Both the position numbers and the translations under genes were made by a program. From the NCBI GenBank assembly GCA_947445035.1, contig CANFCK010000001.1, forward strand, positions 114,044 through 178,043: DNA of 64,000 nucleotides. Reading direction: 5' to 3'. Shown here in pieces: positions 37,958-47,405 of this stretch. Below the pieces are notes generated by a model. The model did not search any database. It was not told the DNA's origin and saw only the letters and a list, made by a program, of their open reading frames with translations. The DNA is from Deltaproteobacteria bacterium. GTDB taxonomy: Bacteria; Myxococcota_A; UBA796; SXON01. Position 1 is the stretch's first letter, and every line of letters begins with the position of its first letter.

Positions 37958-38520
37958 GCCTCCTCGCCGGGCTGTAGGTCGGCCGCACGGGCTAGTCGTA
38001 AGAACTTTTCGCGAGCGCGCCGTAGGCGGCTCTTCATCGTGCCAAGGGGAATCTCGAGCATCTCCGCGACCTCGGCGTCAGGGCGATCCTCGAGGAGGGC
38101 GAGCACCAGCACGGCGCGGTCGTCTTCGCCGAGGCGTTCCAACGTTTCCTGGACGCGGCGGCTGGTCTCGGACACTGCGTACAGCCGCGCTGGGCCGTCG
38201 GCGGGGTCGCGCACGTCGATCTGGAGGCCGGGAACCCATCGGGCGACGAACGCGCGCCGACGGTGCCGACCCAGCGTGCGGCGGGTGATTCCGAAAAGCC
38301 ACGACGGGAAGCGCGCCGCATCGTAGCAACTGCCGAGCCGCCGCACGACCACCATCAGCGTATCGTGGGCGGCCTCTTCAGCGTCGACCCGCGGACCGCC
38401 CAGCCGCGAGCACCACGACAGCACCACCGGAAGCCACGCTTCGATCAGCTGATCCAGGCCACCGGCGTCGCCTCGGAAGGCGGCCTCGGTGCGGGAGCGG
38501 AGGTCCGGAGTGACCCTCAT
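37954..38520 (-). CDS. ECF-type RNA polymerase sigma factor
   Basis: The protein has 188 residues from ATG 38520; the longer frame to 38589 adds a non-conserved stretch. Region 2 is visible as AAFRGDAGGLDQLIEAWLP, EEAAHDTLMVV and FPSWLFGITRRTL; region 4 as LGEDDRAVLVLALLEDRP and AEMLEIPLGTMKSRLRRAREK. It should direct RNA polymerase to an envelope-related regulon controlled by FecR, encoded next. The proline-rich envelope gene ends 72 bases upstream on the same strand and may be in the same transcript. Confidence 0.92.
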   Translation of the reverse strand: MRVTPDLRSRTEAAFRGDAGGLDQLIEAWLPVVLSWCSRLGGPRVDAEEAAHDTLMVVVRRLGSCYDAARFPSWLFGITRRTLGRHRRRAFVARWVPGLQIDVRDPADGPARLYAVSETSRRVQETLERLGEDDRAVLVLALLEDRPDAEVAEMLEIPLGTMKSRLRRAREKFLRLARAADLQPGEEA

Positions 38521-38592
38521 CGCGCGATCAATGCCACAAACGGCGACAAAGGATCGGTTCTTGGACGGGAAAGTTTGGGACCCGGCCAAAAA

Positions 38593-39678
38593 TCACGGTC
38601 GGCCGACCCCGCCGAAGCTGGTCAGAAGGCCGAGTTCGACGTTCCAGGGCGAAAGAACGGTGTCGCCGTTCAAGGATGACCGGAGGTTCACCGTACGCGA
38701 TGTCCACGTGAACCGGGCCTGCGGCTCGATGGTGTTGAGGGGCCCCAGGCGGGCGCGCCAGCCAAGGCCGACGGTCGCGGTCGGGAGCGCCACGGCCTCG
38801 GCCAGAAGGTTGCCGAGCCCGTCGCCGGGCAGCAGACCGGAGCACCCGAACGCGACGCCGAAGTCCAGGCCGGCGACGCCCGGCGGCGCCCACCACACAC
38901 CCCCGCTGCCGCCCACCGCGGAGAGGTCGGGGCGCGCCTCGAAGGCGGTCAGCCGGGCGGGGAAGCTGCCGCCCACCCGCAGCACCACCCGGACGGGGCC
39001 ATCGGTCACTGCCAGCTGCCCAGCCACGCTCGGGGCGGGAATGGCGTCGCCGCGCAGGCTGACGCCGACGCCCAGACCGCCCTCGACGGCCCAGGCGGGT
39101 GGTTTAGGAACCGGTAGCGCCTCGGGGGGCGCGAAGGTCGGAGGAAAGCTCACCGGGGAGGGTGGAGGCACCGCGGGGGGCGGGGCGGGGGGCGGGGCGG
39201 GGGGCGGGGCGACGACGACGACGGGAGGATCCGCCGGAGGGGGCGCTGCCGGCGGGATCACCGGAACGGCAACCGGAACCACGGTCGCGACGGGGGGGGG
39301 CCTGACCACCGGCGGCGGGGTCACGGCGGGCGGGGCGACCGGTGGCGGTGGCTCAACTGGCGGGGGCCGGGCTGCCGGCGGCGAGCCCGAGCTGATCGTG
39401 CGCAGCAGGCTCGCCGCGAGGATGGCGACATCTTCGCGGTCGGCCGCGCGCACGGGTTCGCGCACGGCCGCTTCACGCGTGTGCCCGGCGCCGTCATGGG
39501 CCCGGATGAGCCAGATGGTCCCTTGATCGAGCACTTCCACATGGGGTCCCGAGCCACCCACACCAGCCACCAGCCCGGCCAACGACAGACTCTCGGCCCA
39601 CTCTCCGAGGGGTTCACGGGGCGGCAGCTCGATGACCACCGGAGCGGCCGCGAGCGCGTTGGTGAGGAAGAAGAACAT
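38593..39678 (-). CDS. Proline-rich envelope protein with beta-barrel-like C-terminus
   Basis: The protein has 361 residues. MFFFLTNALAAAPVV is a probable signal peptide. Residues of about 15-95 are a small globular domain, 95-185 a long Pro/Val/Ala linker (PPPVAPPAVTPPPV), and 190-361 alternating hydrophobic strands ending in a probable outer membrane barrel. Such linkers often span the peptidoglycan. It is upstream of the sigma gene on the same strand. I do not recognise the family. Confidence 0.7.
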   Translation of the reverse strand: MFFFLTNALAAAPVVIELPPREPLGEWAESLSLAGLVAGVGGSGPHVEVLDQGTIWLIRAHDGAGHTREAAVREPVRAADREDVAILAASLLRTISSGSPPAARPPPVEPPPPVAPPAVTPPPVVRPPPVATVVPVAVPVIPPAAPPPADPPVVVVAPPPAPPPAPPPAVPPPSPVSFPPTFAPPEALPVPKPPAWAVEGGLGVGVSLRGDAIPAPSVAGQLAVTDGPVRVVLRVGGSFPARLTAFEARPDLSAVGGSGGVWWAPPGVAGLDFGVAFGCSGLLPGDGLGNLLAEAVALPTATVGLGWRARLGPLNTIEPQARFTWTSRTVNLRSSLNGDTVLSPWNVELGLLTSFGGVGRP

Positions 39679-39761
39679 CTCCGATCGACAACATGCCCCA
39701 TTCTCGAAGGACGGATCGCTGGTCTAAGGTGGCGACGTACCCGACTCCACGCCGCTCGGGC

Positions 39762-40067
39762 TCAGAGGCCCGCGGTGAGCCTAGCCAGAAGCGCGTCGGC
39801 CTCCTCGATTGTACACTCGGCGTGGAAGAACTCGGACTCCGGCTGAAAACCGACGATGCACCCGTGCTCCGGGCAGATGTCGAGGCAGCCCGTCTTGGTG
39901 ACGATGACCTTGCCCTTGAGCCCGCGTTCTTTCACGGTCTTCTTCAGGTACTCCAGGATCGGCTGGGCGCCGTTCTGGCCGCAGGACGACTTTCCGGTGC
40001 TCGGATCGCGCGCGTTGGTGCAGATGAGGAGCTGACGCAGCTCATACGGGCGTTTGACCGCTTTCAT
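39762..40067 (-). CDS. Thioredoxin-like [2Fe-2S] ferredoxin
   Basis: The protein has 101 residues. Four Cys (LICTNARDPSTGKSSCG with C16 and C29, and TKTGCLDICPEHG) are arranged as in Shethna-type and NuoE-like thioredoxin-fold ferredoxins, which bind one 2Fe-2S cluster and transfer electrons. It lies two bases downstream of the DUF1015 gene, so the two are almost certainly cotranscribed. The redox partner is not known. Confidence 0.9.
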   Translation of the reverse strand: MKAVKRPYELRQLLICTNARDPSTGKSSCGQNGAQPILEYLKKTVKERGLKGKVIVTKTGCLDICPEHGCIVGFQPESEFFHAECTIEEADALLARLTAGL

Positions 40068-40069
40068 GA

Positions 40070-41284
40070 CTACTCCAACTCGTGCATCGCGACGGCGTCG
40101 CGGAGCTTCGGCTCAAACCACGTGGACTTCGGGGGCATCACCTGGCCAGCGTCCGCGACTGCGAGGAGCTGACTCATCTGGGTGGGGAACATGTGGAACG
40201 CGACGGCGTGGGTGCCGGCGTCCACAAGACGCACCAGCTCGTCCGGGCCACGGATGCCGCCCACGAAGTCGACGCGCTTGTTAGTGCGTGGGTTGTCGAT
40301 GGCGAGAAGCGGGCCGAGGACACGGTCCTGGAGCAGCGACACGTCCAGGCCGGTGACCGGATCCGCGGGCACATCGCGCGCCGTGAGCAGGTACCACCCT
40401 CCTGCCAGGTACATCGTCGCCGAACCCCGCCGTGGGGGCACGGTGAGCGAGGTGGGAACGACGTCCCAGCCGGATTTGTAGATGGCCTCCATCAGCCCGG
40501 CCGGGGTGTGGCCGTTAAGGTCCTTGATGGCGCGGTTGTAGGCCATGATCGCCAGCGATGAGGCCGGGAAAAGGCAGGCCACGAACCAGCCGTGCCGCCC
40601 CGGGCGCTCTCCACGCTCCTTGTGGACGATGCTGGCCGCCGCCGATCGGTGGTGGCCATCCGCGACGTAGGTGGCCGGAAGCCCCTCTGCGGCCGCAGTG
40701 ATGGCGGCAACGGCGTCGGGATCGGCCACCCGCCACAAGGTGTGCACGACGTCGTCGTCGGTCGTCACTCGGAACTCGGGCTCGCGCGTCTGTCCTTCGG
40801 CGATGAGCGTGTTGAGCCGCACGTCGTCGCGGTAGGCGAGAAAGACCATGCCCGTCTGGCCGTTGGTCGCATCGATGTGACGGATGCGGTCGCGTTCTTT
40901 GTCGGGGCGGGTGAACTCGTGCTTCTTGATCAGGCCGCGGTCGTACTCGTCGGTCGAGAAACAGGCGACGAGCCCAACCTGGGTGTGCGCGCCCATCTTC
41001 TGGCCATACAGGTAGTAGCCGTCGGTGGGGTCCTGGCTCAGCAGGCCCTGGTCCTTGAGGCCCTGGTACTCCCGCCGCGCCGTCGCGTACGCCTCGGGGG
41101 AGTGGCTGTCACTGCCCGGAGGCATGACCGCTTCGGGGCGGCTGACGCGCACGAAGGAGCGAGGGTTCTGCTGCACGATGAGGCGCGCTTCATCGGCCGA
41201 CATCACGTCGTACGGCGGCGCGATCACCTCGGCGGCGACGGCGTTGGGGGCGCGCCAGGCACGGAAAGGGCGGACAGCGGACAT
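40070..41284 (-). CDS. DUF1015-family protein
   Basis: The protein has 404 residues, the usual length. AVRPFRAWR, VIAPPYDVMSADEARL, ADGHHRSAAA and the final MPPKSTWFEPKL are hallmark motifs of DUF1015, a soluble family with an HHR-type active-site-like motif but no established reaction. It precedes the ferredoxin gene by two bases. Some relatives neighbour serine biosynthesis genes; none is present here. Confidence 0.93.
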   Translation of the reverse strand: MSAVRPFRAWRAPNAVAAEVIAPPYDVMSADEARLIVQQNPRSFVRVSRPEAVMPPGSDSHSPEAYATARREYQGLKDQGLLSQDPTDGYYLYGQKMGAHTQVGLVACFSTDEYDRGLIKKHEFTRPDKERDRIRHIDATNGQTGMVFLAYRDDVRLNTLIAEGQTREPEFRVTTDDDVVHTLWRVADPDAVAAITAAAEGLPATYVADGHHRSAAASIVHKERGERPGRHGWFVACLFPASSLAIMAYNRAIKDLNGHTPAGLMEAIYKSGWDVVPTSLTVPPRRGSATMYLAGGWYLLTARDVPADPVTGLDVSLLQDRVLGPLLAIDNPRTNKRVDFVGGIRGPDELVRLVDAGTHAVAFHMFPTQMSQLLAVADAGQVMPPKSTWFEPKLRDAVAMHELE

Positions 41285-41335
41285 CGGGGTTCCGGGAGGG
41301 CCGCGAGTCTAACCGATGGGCCGAAGACCGAGGGC

Positions 41336-41352
41336 CGGCGCCGGAGGCGCCG
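41336..41352 (-). terminator. Possible terminator hairpin
   Basis: CGGCGCC and GGCGCCG are separated by three bases, GGA, between the MYXO-CTERM gene's stop and the DUF1015 gene, both on the minus strand. There is no T-tract; the call is weak. Confidence 0.35.
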
Positions 41353-41416
41353 TCGGGCATACAATCGCCGCCATGCTGACGGACACCACCCCAGCCGCCC
41401 GAAAACCCCTGACCGG

Positions 41417-42415
41417 TCACCCCCGCCGACGCCGCCCCCCGACCGCCAGGCTCCCCACCACCACCGCCAACACGCCGGCCGCGCCGCCGCTGTCACAACC
41501 GCAGCCGTCGCCGGTGCTGATCTTGACCGGGCGCTCCCCGGCGCCACCCGCGGTGTCGCCGGAGTCCGTGCCGGAGTCGGTCCCCGAGTCACCGGTGTCG
41601 GGCTCCTCCTCGGCGATGTCGCAGGCGGTGCCGATGCCGTCGTGGTCGGCATCTTCCTGGCCGGGGTTGTCGTCTTCTTCGCAGTTATCGTCGTCGTCGG
41701 CCACGCCGTCGTCGTCTTCGTCGTTCAAGACCAGCGTCGGCTCGCGGAAGTAGATGGTATCGCCGTCTTCCTGGCCATCTTCATCGATGGCGCCTTCGTT
41801 ATAGGCGTAGAAGCCAATGCCGTCGAGCTGGAAATCACGGTCGACCTCCATCGTCAATTCCGTGTTGCCGTAGGTCGCGACGAGCTGGCCGTCGTCCATC
41901 GCGATGCTGATCTCGACCTCGGTGCTGGGGTCGCAGCCGCGTTCGACCTCGTCCAGAACCGTAGCGTTGCGGCCACGAACTTCCACGAGCGCCATCGCCT
42001 GCAGGCTGAGCCCGCTGACGGGGCAGCTCTGGATGCTGGTCTCGTTGCCTTCTTCGCCGCAGACCAGGAGCAGCCAGTAGACGTCTTCCGACCACCCGAA
42101 GACCACGCCAAAGGCGTCGTTGTCGTCCGCGTAAGAGGTGACGGTGTACTCGCCCTGGCTGACCGCCACCGCGGGGTTCACCAGCCAGTTGTCGAGGGCG
42201 CTGCCATCGCCGAAGTTCCCGCCGCTGGTATGGTCAGTCGCCGAGTAGGCCCATACGTCGCGACCGGACTCGGCTCCCAACCATTCATCTTCGTCGTAAC
42301 CGTTGTCCCAGCCGTCCGTCCCCGCAATGCCGTCACCATCGGTCGGAAAGTCGTCATAGCTCCACGCGTCGATGGTGCCTGCCAGGGCGCTTTTCAGGAC
42401 GAGAATGCTGAGCAT
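41417..42415 (-). CDS. MYXO-CTERM surface protein with LamG-like N-terminal domain
   Basis: The protein has 332 residues. MLSILVLKSALAGT is a short signal peptide. Residues 15-225 look like a beta-sandwich (concanavalin-like): DAWSYDDFPT, WDNGYDEDEWLG, GVVFGWSEDVYWLLLV, VEVRGRNATVLDE. A calcium-repeat segment (DEDDDGVADDDDNC, DADHDGIGTACD) and DTGDSGTDSGTDSGDT linker precede the tail GDGCGCDSGG, a hydrophobic run and RRRRG. The likely fate is export and MYXO-CTERM processing; a sugar-binding role is inference. AGAGG precedes the ATG. Confidence 0.8.
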   Translation of the reverse strand: MLSILVLKSALAGTIDAWSYDDFPTDGDGIAGTDGWDNGYDEDEWLGAESGRDVWAYSATDHTSGGNFGDGSALDNWLVNPAVAVSQGEYTVTSYADDNDAFGVVFGWSEDVYWLLLVCGEEGNETSIQSCPVSGLSLQAMALVEVRGRNATVLDEVERGCDPSTEVEISIAMDDGQLVATYGNTELTMEVDRDFQLDGIGFYAYNEGAIDEDGQEDGDTIYFREPTLVLNDEDDDGVADDDDNCEEDDNPGQEDADHDGIGTACDIAEEEPDTGDSGTDSGTDSGDTAGGAGERPVKISTGDGCGCDSGGAAGVLAVVVGSLAVGGRRRRG

Positions 42416-42436
42416 GGGTAGCCTCTGCCGGACAGG

Positions 42437-43918
42437 CTATCCGACTCCAGAGGTGGACGCGGAGCGCCGGATTCGCCGCCACGACAGCCAACCCGCGGCC
42501 AACAGGCCGAAGCCGACCGGAGCCGTTGCGCCATTGTCACACCCACAGCCGTCGTCGCCGTGGTCCTTGTGGCCCGGGGGCGGCGCGTCACCCGAGTCGC
42601 CGGTGTCGCCTGAATCACTCGGGTCCCCCGAATCAGCGGTATCGCCTGTGTCGCCTGGCTCTGCGACCTCGAGACTGGCGGTGAACGAATAGGCGGGCGG
42701 CGCCTTGTCGTAGTCGCGCTGGGACTGGTAGGCGTCGTGATTGACGCCCGTCTTCTCTGTCAGGATGCTGACGATGACCCAGGCTTCGTGCCAGCGGGTG
42801 CCGAACTCACCCAGCCGCACCGTCGTTTCGCCCTTGGTGATGTCCGACGCGGTCTCCCACTCAAGCCCGTCAGTCCCGACGATCGAGACCTGCCAGCGCA
42901 CCTCGCTGCCGTCTGCGAGGGCGGCGCCAGCGAAGTCGATGACCAGCGCGCGCGGGTCCGCCTCGGGCAACGGGATGCGGACGTAGTTGGTGCCGAGGTA
43001 GTCGGGGAACCACTCCGTCGGGGCAAAGGTCGCGGGAAGCTCACTGCCATCCGCGACCAGGTCCGTGCTGTAGACCGGCCACCAGCTCGGTCCTTCGTCC
43101 AAGCCCACGTAGCCGAGGGCATTTCGCGCTGAAAAGTCGACAAGAGCGGCCTCGAAGAGCGCTTGGCCACCGAAGAAATCCTGAAGCACGTCCATCCCGT
43201 CCGCCGTCTCGCACGCCTCCCACAGGGTGCGGATCACGTCGGGACCCCCATGCTTTTCGTCGAGGTAGCGGGGCCAGATGCCCTCGCCGTACTCGTGCCA
43301 CCCATTCTCGGCCACCATCGAGACTTCGGGGTAGCTCGGCCACATATCTTCGGAGAGGTAGTAGGCGTAGTCGTCGAGGTCGTCGTACACGATGTCTTCG
43401 GCCCAGACCGCGCTGGCCTCCATCCACCAGGTCGCCTCCCAGTAGTCGTAGGCGAACTGGATGGCGTGGAAGAACTCGTGCGCGGCGGTGACCTTCCAGG
43501 CGTCCTCGTTGGAGCTTCCGGTCCACCCCATGTCCACGTTCATGCCGATGTAGGGCGTGTCGTCGCGTCGGATGTCGGTGTACCCGTACAGCCCGCGCGA
43601 CAGGTCCTCCATGTAGACCGGGAACTTTTCCCCTTCGGCGATCACCGGGGGGCGGTAGCCGAGCGCGTCGACCTCGGCGCTCCAGACCTCTTCGAAGATC
43701 GCCCCGATCAGCGCCAGCTCCTCTTCGGTGATGGCGACGCCGGCCTCGGCTTCGATGTGGAAGTGCTCGGTATCGACGCCGACTTCACCGGCAAAGGCCG
43801 GGGGTTCGTAGCCGGCACCGGCGCCATCGGTGCGGAGCGCCCGAATCTCCGAAGTCGCGCAGGGGGCGCCCGGTCCGTGGGGTGCAAGTGCGGCGGCGAG
43901 GCCGATGAGGAAGAGCAT
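42437..43918 (-). CDS. MXAN_6640-type metalloprotease with MYXO-CTERM tail
   Basis: The protein has 493 residues from ATG 43918. The frame extends a further 633 bases upstream but those lie over the ATPase gene and give no signal peptide; MLFLIGLAAALAPHG is the signal. AAHEFFHAIQFAYD holds the zinc-binding HEXXH at about 147, followed by WWMEASAVWAED, typical of the MXAN_6640 putative metalloprotease family. The C-terminus has [28 protein letters not shown], a hydrophobic run and RRIRRS. It is secreted and sorted by the MYXO-CTERM route; the substrate is unknown. Confidence 0.85.
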   Translation of the reverse strand: MLFLIGLAAALAPHGPGAPCATSEIRALRTDGAGAGYEPPAFAGEVGVDTEHFHIEAEAGVAITEEELALIGAIFEEVWSAEVDALGYRPPVIAEGEKFPVYMEDLSRGLYGYTDIRRDDTPYIGMNVDMGWTGSSNEDAWKVTAAHEFFHAIQFAYDYWEATWWMEASAVWAEDIVYDDLDDYAYYLSEDMWPSYPEVSMVAENGWHEYGEGIWPRYLDEKHGGPDVIRTLWEACETADGMDVLQDFFGGQALFEAALVDFSARNALGYVGLDEGPSWWPVYSTDLVADGSELPATFAPTEWFPDYLGTNYVRIPLPEADPRALVIDFAGAALADGSEVRWQVSIVGTDGLEWETASDITKGETTVRLGEFGTRWHEAWVIVSILTEKTGVNHDAYQSQRDYDKAPPAYSFTASLEVAEPGDTGDTADSGDPSDSGDTGDSGDAPPPGHKDHGDDGCGCDNGATAPVGFGLLAAGWLSWRRIRRSASTSGVG

Positions 43919-43926
43919 TCTACGAC

Positions 43927-44466
43927 CTAACGTACCCGACCCACCAGCTCCTGCACCCGCGCCGCCACCGAAAGCGAGCTGACATCGACTACCTGTGACG
44001 AACAGCGCCGGACCATCCCCTCGATGAGCAAGTGGGCGTGGAGCTGGACCCACCGGTTGGCGCTGCGCACGCCGTCCTCCACGAAGGGGAGCACCCCAAA
44101 GGGCACGATGGCGACCATGTCGTAGCGGCTGGACTGCATGGCGGAAGACAGGAAGGCTTCGGTGTCGGGGTCGCCCGGCTCGGCAAAGCGGTAGAACAGC
44201 CAAAACGCAGCGAAGTCGTACGAGGAGCGGTCGGCCACGAACCCCCGGCTGGCGGCGGCTTCCTGCTCCTGGCGCTCTTGCCAAAGGCGAATGACCAGCG
44301 ACCGGGTGCCGTCCAGACCGAGGGCGTGGAGGTCGGGCGCGCCGCTCTCCAGATATTCGCGCATGCCTTCGGGAAGGTAGGGCACGCCCAGTTCGAGCGC
44401 AAGCGCCCGCGCGAGCGTGGTCTTCCCGACCCCGGCGGACCCGCTGATCGCGATACGCTGCGACAT
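43927..44466 (-). CDS. AAA_28-like ATPase/kinase
   Basis: The protein has 179 residues. RIAISGSAGVGKTTLARAL is the P-loop and FVADRSSYDFAAFW contains the Walker B-like Asp. The layout resembles AAA_28/NadR-type small nucleoside-kinase-like ATPases. The substrate is not evident. It is divergent from the FHA scaffold gene with a 35-base spacer and 8 bases upstream of the metalloprotease gene. Confidence 0.8.
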   Translation of the reverse strand: MSQRIAISGSAGVGKTTLARALALELGVPYLPEGMREYLESGAPDLHALGLDGTRSLVIRLWQERQEQEAAASRGFVADRSSYDFAAFWLFYRFAEPGDPDTEAFLSSAMQSSRYDMVAIVPFGVLPFVEDGVRSANRWVQLHAHLLIEGMVRRCSSQVVDVSSLSVAARVQELVGRVR

Positions 44467-44501
44467 CGCGTCCGGTTATCTCGGCGGGCGCAGGAGCCTC
44501 G

Positions 44502-47405
44502 ATGGCGCAGTTGGCGGACTTCATCTCCCGGATCTTCTCGTCAGGACGCACACAGGGGCTGTCTGGCGCGGCGGAGATGGTGGTCGATGCCGACCCGGCC
44601 GCGGCGTTCTACGTCGCACGATTGCGCCGCCATCAGGCCGAAGCCGACTATGTGGACGACGCGGCGCAGCTGTGGTCGACCACCAGTTTTGGCGGCCGGC
44701 GCGGCGGATTGCGAGCCCACATCCAGGCAGAGCGGGGGGACGGCATCGCGTCGTTCACCGATGTGCTCCTGGTCGTGAGCCAGGCCGATGCCCGGCGGGC
44801 CGCCGCGCAGACGGGCGAGGCGTGGACCGAACGGACGGCGCGCACGCTCGGGGAGCTTTTCACTGACTTCTGCGTGCAGGAGCGCTTCGAACTGCTCTAC
44901 GGCACCCGGCCGCTGCGTTTCCGGCTGGTCGCGGACGGCGGTCGCGACATGCTCAGCCACTCCTACGGGCTGGAAGCGGGCGAGTTCATCACGGGCCTGC
45001 TCCCCAATCTGTACGTCGGTCCGGCGCAGCGCAGCCGCCCGGTGCTCGCGGTGCACTTGAACCTTCCCGGGGCGTGGGAGGGCTACCGCGAAGTCGGCCG
45101 GCTCTACAGCGACCAGATCGTCTTCACGCTCGGGCGCCATTGGCTCGACAACTACGCCCACCCAGGGCTTCGTGAGCCTGGAATCTACCGGCTGCAGCAA
45201 TACCCCGACGGCTCGCTGGTGCACGTGATCAGCCCCGAGTTGCAGGACCGCTACTACGTGCGCAGCGACCAGACCGACGGTGGGCCGAGCGTGCTCACCA
45301 TCGCCGAGGTCAGCGGGCGGCCGGTGGCGTTCCTGGTTCTCGCCGTGGTCGAGTCGATGACGGTGGAGTTGTCGCTGGACGACCGGCTCCCTGCGGGTGC
45401 GCCGCCCCCGCCCGAAGCGGCGGCGAAGGCCGCATCCATCCACGACGCTCCTGAGCCGAAGGCGGCCTTGCCCCCGACGATGAGCGCGGGAGGGTTGGGG
45501 CAGAAGCAGCGGACGATCGTCCCGGACGCCTACGACACCCGGATCCTCACGCTCCACGAGCGCGGCGCCCTCCTGCAGAAGGTGCACTTCAGCAACTTCA
45601 TGGAGGGGTACGACGTGTACCTGGGCCCCAAGGCACAGGTCGCGACCTCGGCCAGTTCGGCCATCCCGCGGGCCGTGCTTCAGGTGCGGTTCGGGCGGGT
45701 CAGCCTGCTGGCGCGCGAAGCCGGCGTTCGTGTCGACAATCGGGCGCTCGATTCGGGCCAGACCGTCGTTTTGAAGGGCACCGTCGACATCGAGATCGAC
45801 GGGGTCAAGGTCGAGTACCATGATCTGAGCGCGGTCAAGGCCGATGGCTGGCCCTACCTCGGGGAGCTGCGCCGCCCGGGCGCCGGCACCTACCTGGACT
45901 TCGGGGCCACCTACCAGCTCGGTCGCGACCGGCGCAGCAAGGTCCGCCTGCCTGACGAGCCGCACAACGAAAACATCGCGTGGCTGCCCAGCGTCGGCGG
46001 CGGCGCGACGATCCGGTCCCGAACCGGCGACATCCAGAAGTCCCGGTTCTACACCGATTCGATCATGGTCGCGTCCAGCCACGCCGAGCTGGACCTCACC
46101 GACGAACCCTCCCTCCGCTCGCTGGCTCGCCACTGCTTCACCTACGTTCGCCGCGGGAAAGAGGTCTTTGCGCTTTTCCCACGCGAGGGCGCGGGCGGCC
46201 GCCACGAGGTCTCGCTCCAGGCCAACGACGAAGTGCTGGTCGGCAATTGCCTGTTCCAGGTCAGCTACCCCCCGGCTGGCGGGGCGCCGACGACGTCGAT
46301 GGCACCGCAGGCGGTGCCGAAGTTCACGGCGAACGATCTTGCGTCCATCGCCGATGCTGTTCGGCCGGATCTCAAGTCTTTTGCGACGGTCGATCCGGTC
46401 CAGCCGGGGATCATGGGCGGCCCCGCACCGCGCCCGGTGCGCGACAGCAAGCCCGGCACCGGGAAGATCAAAAAGGTCGAGGCCTCCTCCGTACCGGGAG
46501 CCGATGTTCCCGAAGACGCGCCGCCGCCCCCGGTGAAGCTCGACCCCCGCGACCTCGACGCCAGCATCGTTTCAGGGGCCATGCCGCGCCCGTCCAGGGC
46601 GGGCCGAGGCGATCGTTCGGTCGCGCAGGAGCCGCCGACACCGCAGCCGATCACGCCCGCGTCGCCGTCCGTCGCGGCGCCGATGCTCATGGACGACAGC
46701 GAACTGGACCCGGTGGTGTCGGTGGAAGAGCGGCAGTGGCAGCAAGAGCTGTCGCGACCGGCGCGGCTGGTCCAGACCGGCTGGAGTGTCCACGGCGAAT
46801 TCACGGTCGGCAATCACCGCGGCGTGGACATGATCGTCCCTGAGGTCAAGTCTTTCCCCGAGCAGGCGTTCATGACGCTGGACTACGTGCGCATCTACGC
46901 GCGGGGCAAAAAAGGACGCATCGAGCTGGCCCAGGAGGGCGAGGCGTCGCTCATCGTCGGGAGCGCGCGGGTTCGCAGCACCGACGTGGTCAAAGACGCC
47001 CGCATCGAGGTGATCCGTCGCGACGCCAACATGGAACCCGACTTCGACGTCACCCTGCGGTTGAGGGAGGATCCGGGACTACCCGACCCGCGGGCGCAGC
47101 TCCTCGAGGTCGACACCGGCGATCGGCTCGTCGCCGGGCTTTTCACCACCGGCCTTCCGCTCCGCAGCGGCCGGGTGCTTCGGCTCGGTCCCATCACCGC
47201 GTCGGTCACGTTCGACGGGCACACCGCCCGGGTCGAGGACTACCTCTCCACCTATCGCACCGGGGCAACGGGCTTTGTTCCATTCTTCTTCCGCGAGGGG
47301 GCGAAGCCGTGGCGGACGATGCCCGAAGACGGGACGGCGGTGGTGCTACGGCCTGGGGACGGCGTCCTGGCAGGAACCAACGTCTACCGGTTCGAGGTCG
47401 CCTAG
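44502..47405 (+). CDS. Multi-FHA-like signalling scaffold protein
   Basis: The protein has 967 residues with no signal peptide. Residues 1-260 form an unrecognised globular domain. Three or four FHA-like beta-sandwich regions follow: about 370-450 (AVLQVRFGRVSLLA), 470-590 (YQLGRDRRSKVRLPD, MVASSHAEL with the phosphopeptide-binding SxxH, and DEVLVGNCLFQV), 765-860 (WSVHGEFTVGNHRGVDM) and 870-967 (AVVLRPGDGVLAGTNVYRFEV). The 470-590 domain is the clearest. CAGGAG precedes the ATG. The PP2C gene starts at the base after its TAG, so a role in Ser/Thr phospho-signalling is likely. Confidence 0.75.
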   Translation: MAQLADFISRIFSSGRTQGLSGAAEMVVDADPAAAFYVARLRRHQAEADYVDDAAQLWSTTSFGGRRGGLRAHIQAERGDGIASFTDVLLVVSQADARRAAAQTGEAWTERTARTLGELFTDFCVQERFELLYGTRPLRFRLVADGGRDMLSHSYGLEAGEFITGLLPNLYVGPAQRSRPVLAVHLNLPGAWEGYREVGRLYSDQIVFTLGRHWLDNYAHPGLREPGIYRLQQYPDGSLVHVISPELQDRYYVRSDQTDGGPSVLTIAEVSGRPVAFLVLAVVESMTVELSLDDRLPAGAPPPPEAAAKAASIHDAPEPKAALPPTMSAGGLGQKQRTIVPDAYDTRILTLHERGALLQKVHFSNFMEGYDVYLGPKAQVATSASSAIPRAVLQVRFGRVSLLAREAGVRVDNRALDSGQTVVLKGTVDIEIDGVKVEYHDLSAVKADGWPYLGELRRPGAGTYLDFGATYQLGRDRRSKVRLPDEPHNENIAWLPSVGGGATIRSRTGDIQKSRFYTDSIMVASSHAELDLTDEPSLRSLARHCFTYVRRGKEVFALFPREGAGGRHEVSLQANDEVLVGNCLFQVSYPPAGGAPTTSMAPQAVPKFTANDLASIADAVRPDLKSFATVDPVQPGIMGGPAPRPVRDSKPGTGKIKKVEASSVPGADVPEDAPPPPVKLDPRDLDASIVSGAMPRPSRAGRGDRSVAQEPPTPQPITPASPSVAAPMLMDDSELDPVVSVEERQWQQELSRPARLVQTGWSVHGEFTVGNHRGVDMIVPEVKSFPEQAFMTLDYVRIYARGKKGRIELAQEGEASLIVGSARVRSTDVVKDARIEVIRRDANMEPDFDVTLRLREDPGLPDPRAQLLEVDTGDRLVAGLFTTGLPLRSGRVLRLGPITASVTFDGHTARVEDYLSTYRTGATGFVPFFFREGAKPWRTMPEDGTAVVLRPGDGVLAGTNVYRFEVA

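Noticed and set aside
40592-42421. 609-residue plus-strand frame opposite the DUF1015 and MYXO-CTERM genes
   Set aside because: Composition is a mirror artefact and both genes beneath have clear motifs. A TACAAT before ATG 41373 is interesting but the product is low-complexity.
43919-44551. N-terminal extension of the MXAN_6640-type protease
   Set aside because: It would cover the ATPase gene and has Arg-rich shadow sequence; the signal peptide at 43918 decides the start.
44541-46205. 554-residue minus-strand frame opposite the FHA scaffold
   Set aside because: No motif, no signal; the plus-strand gene has FHA-like motifs and a Shine-Dalgarno.
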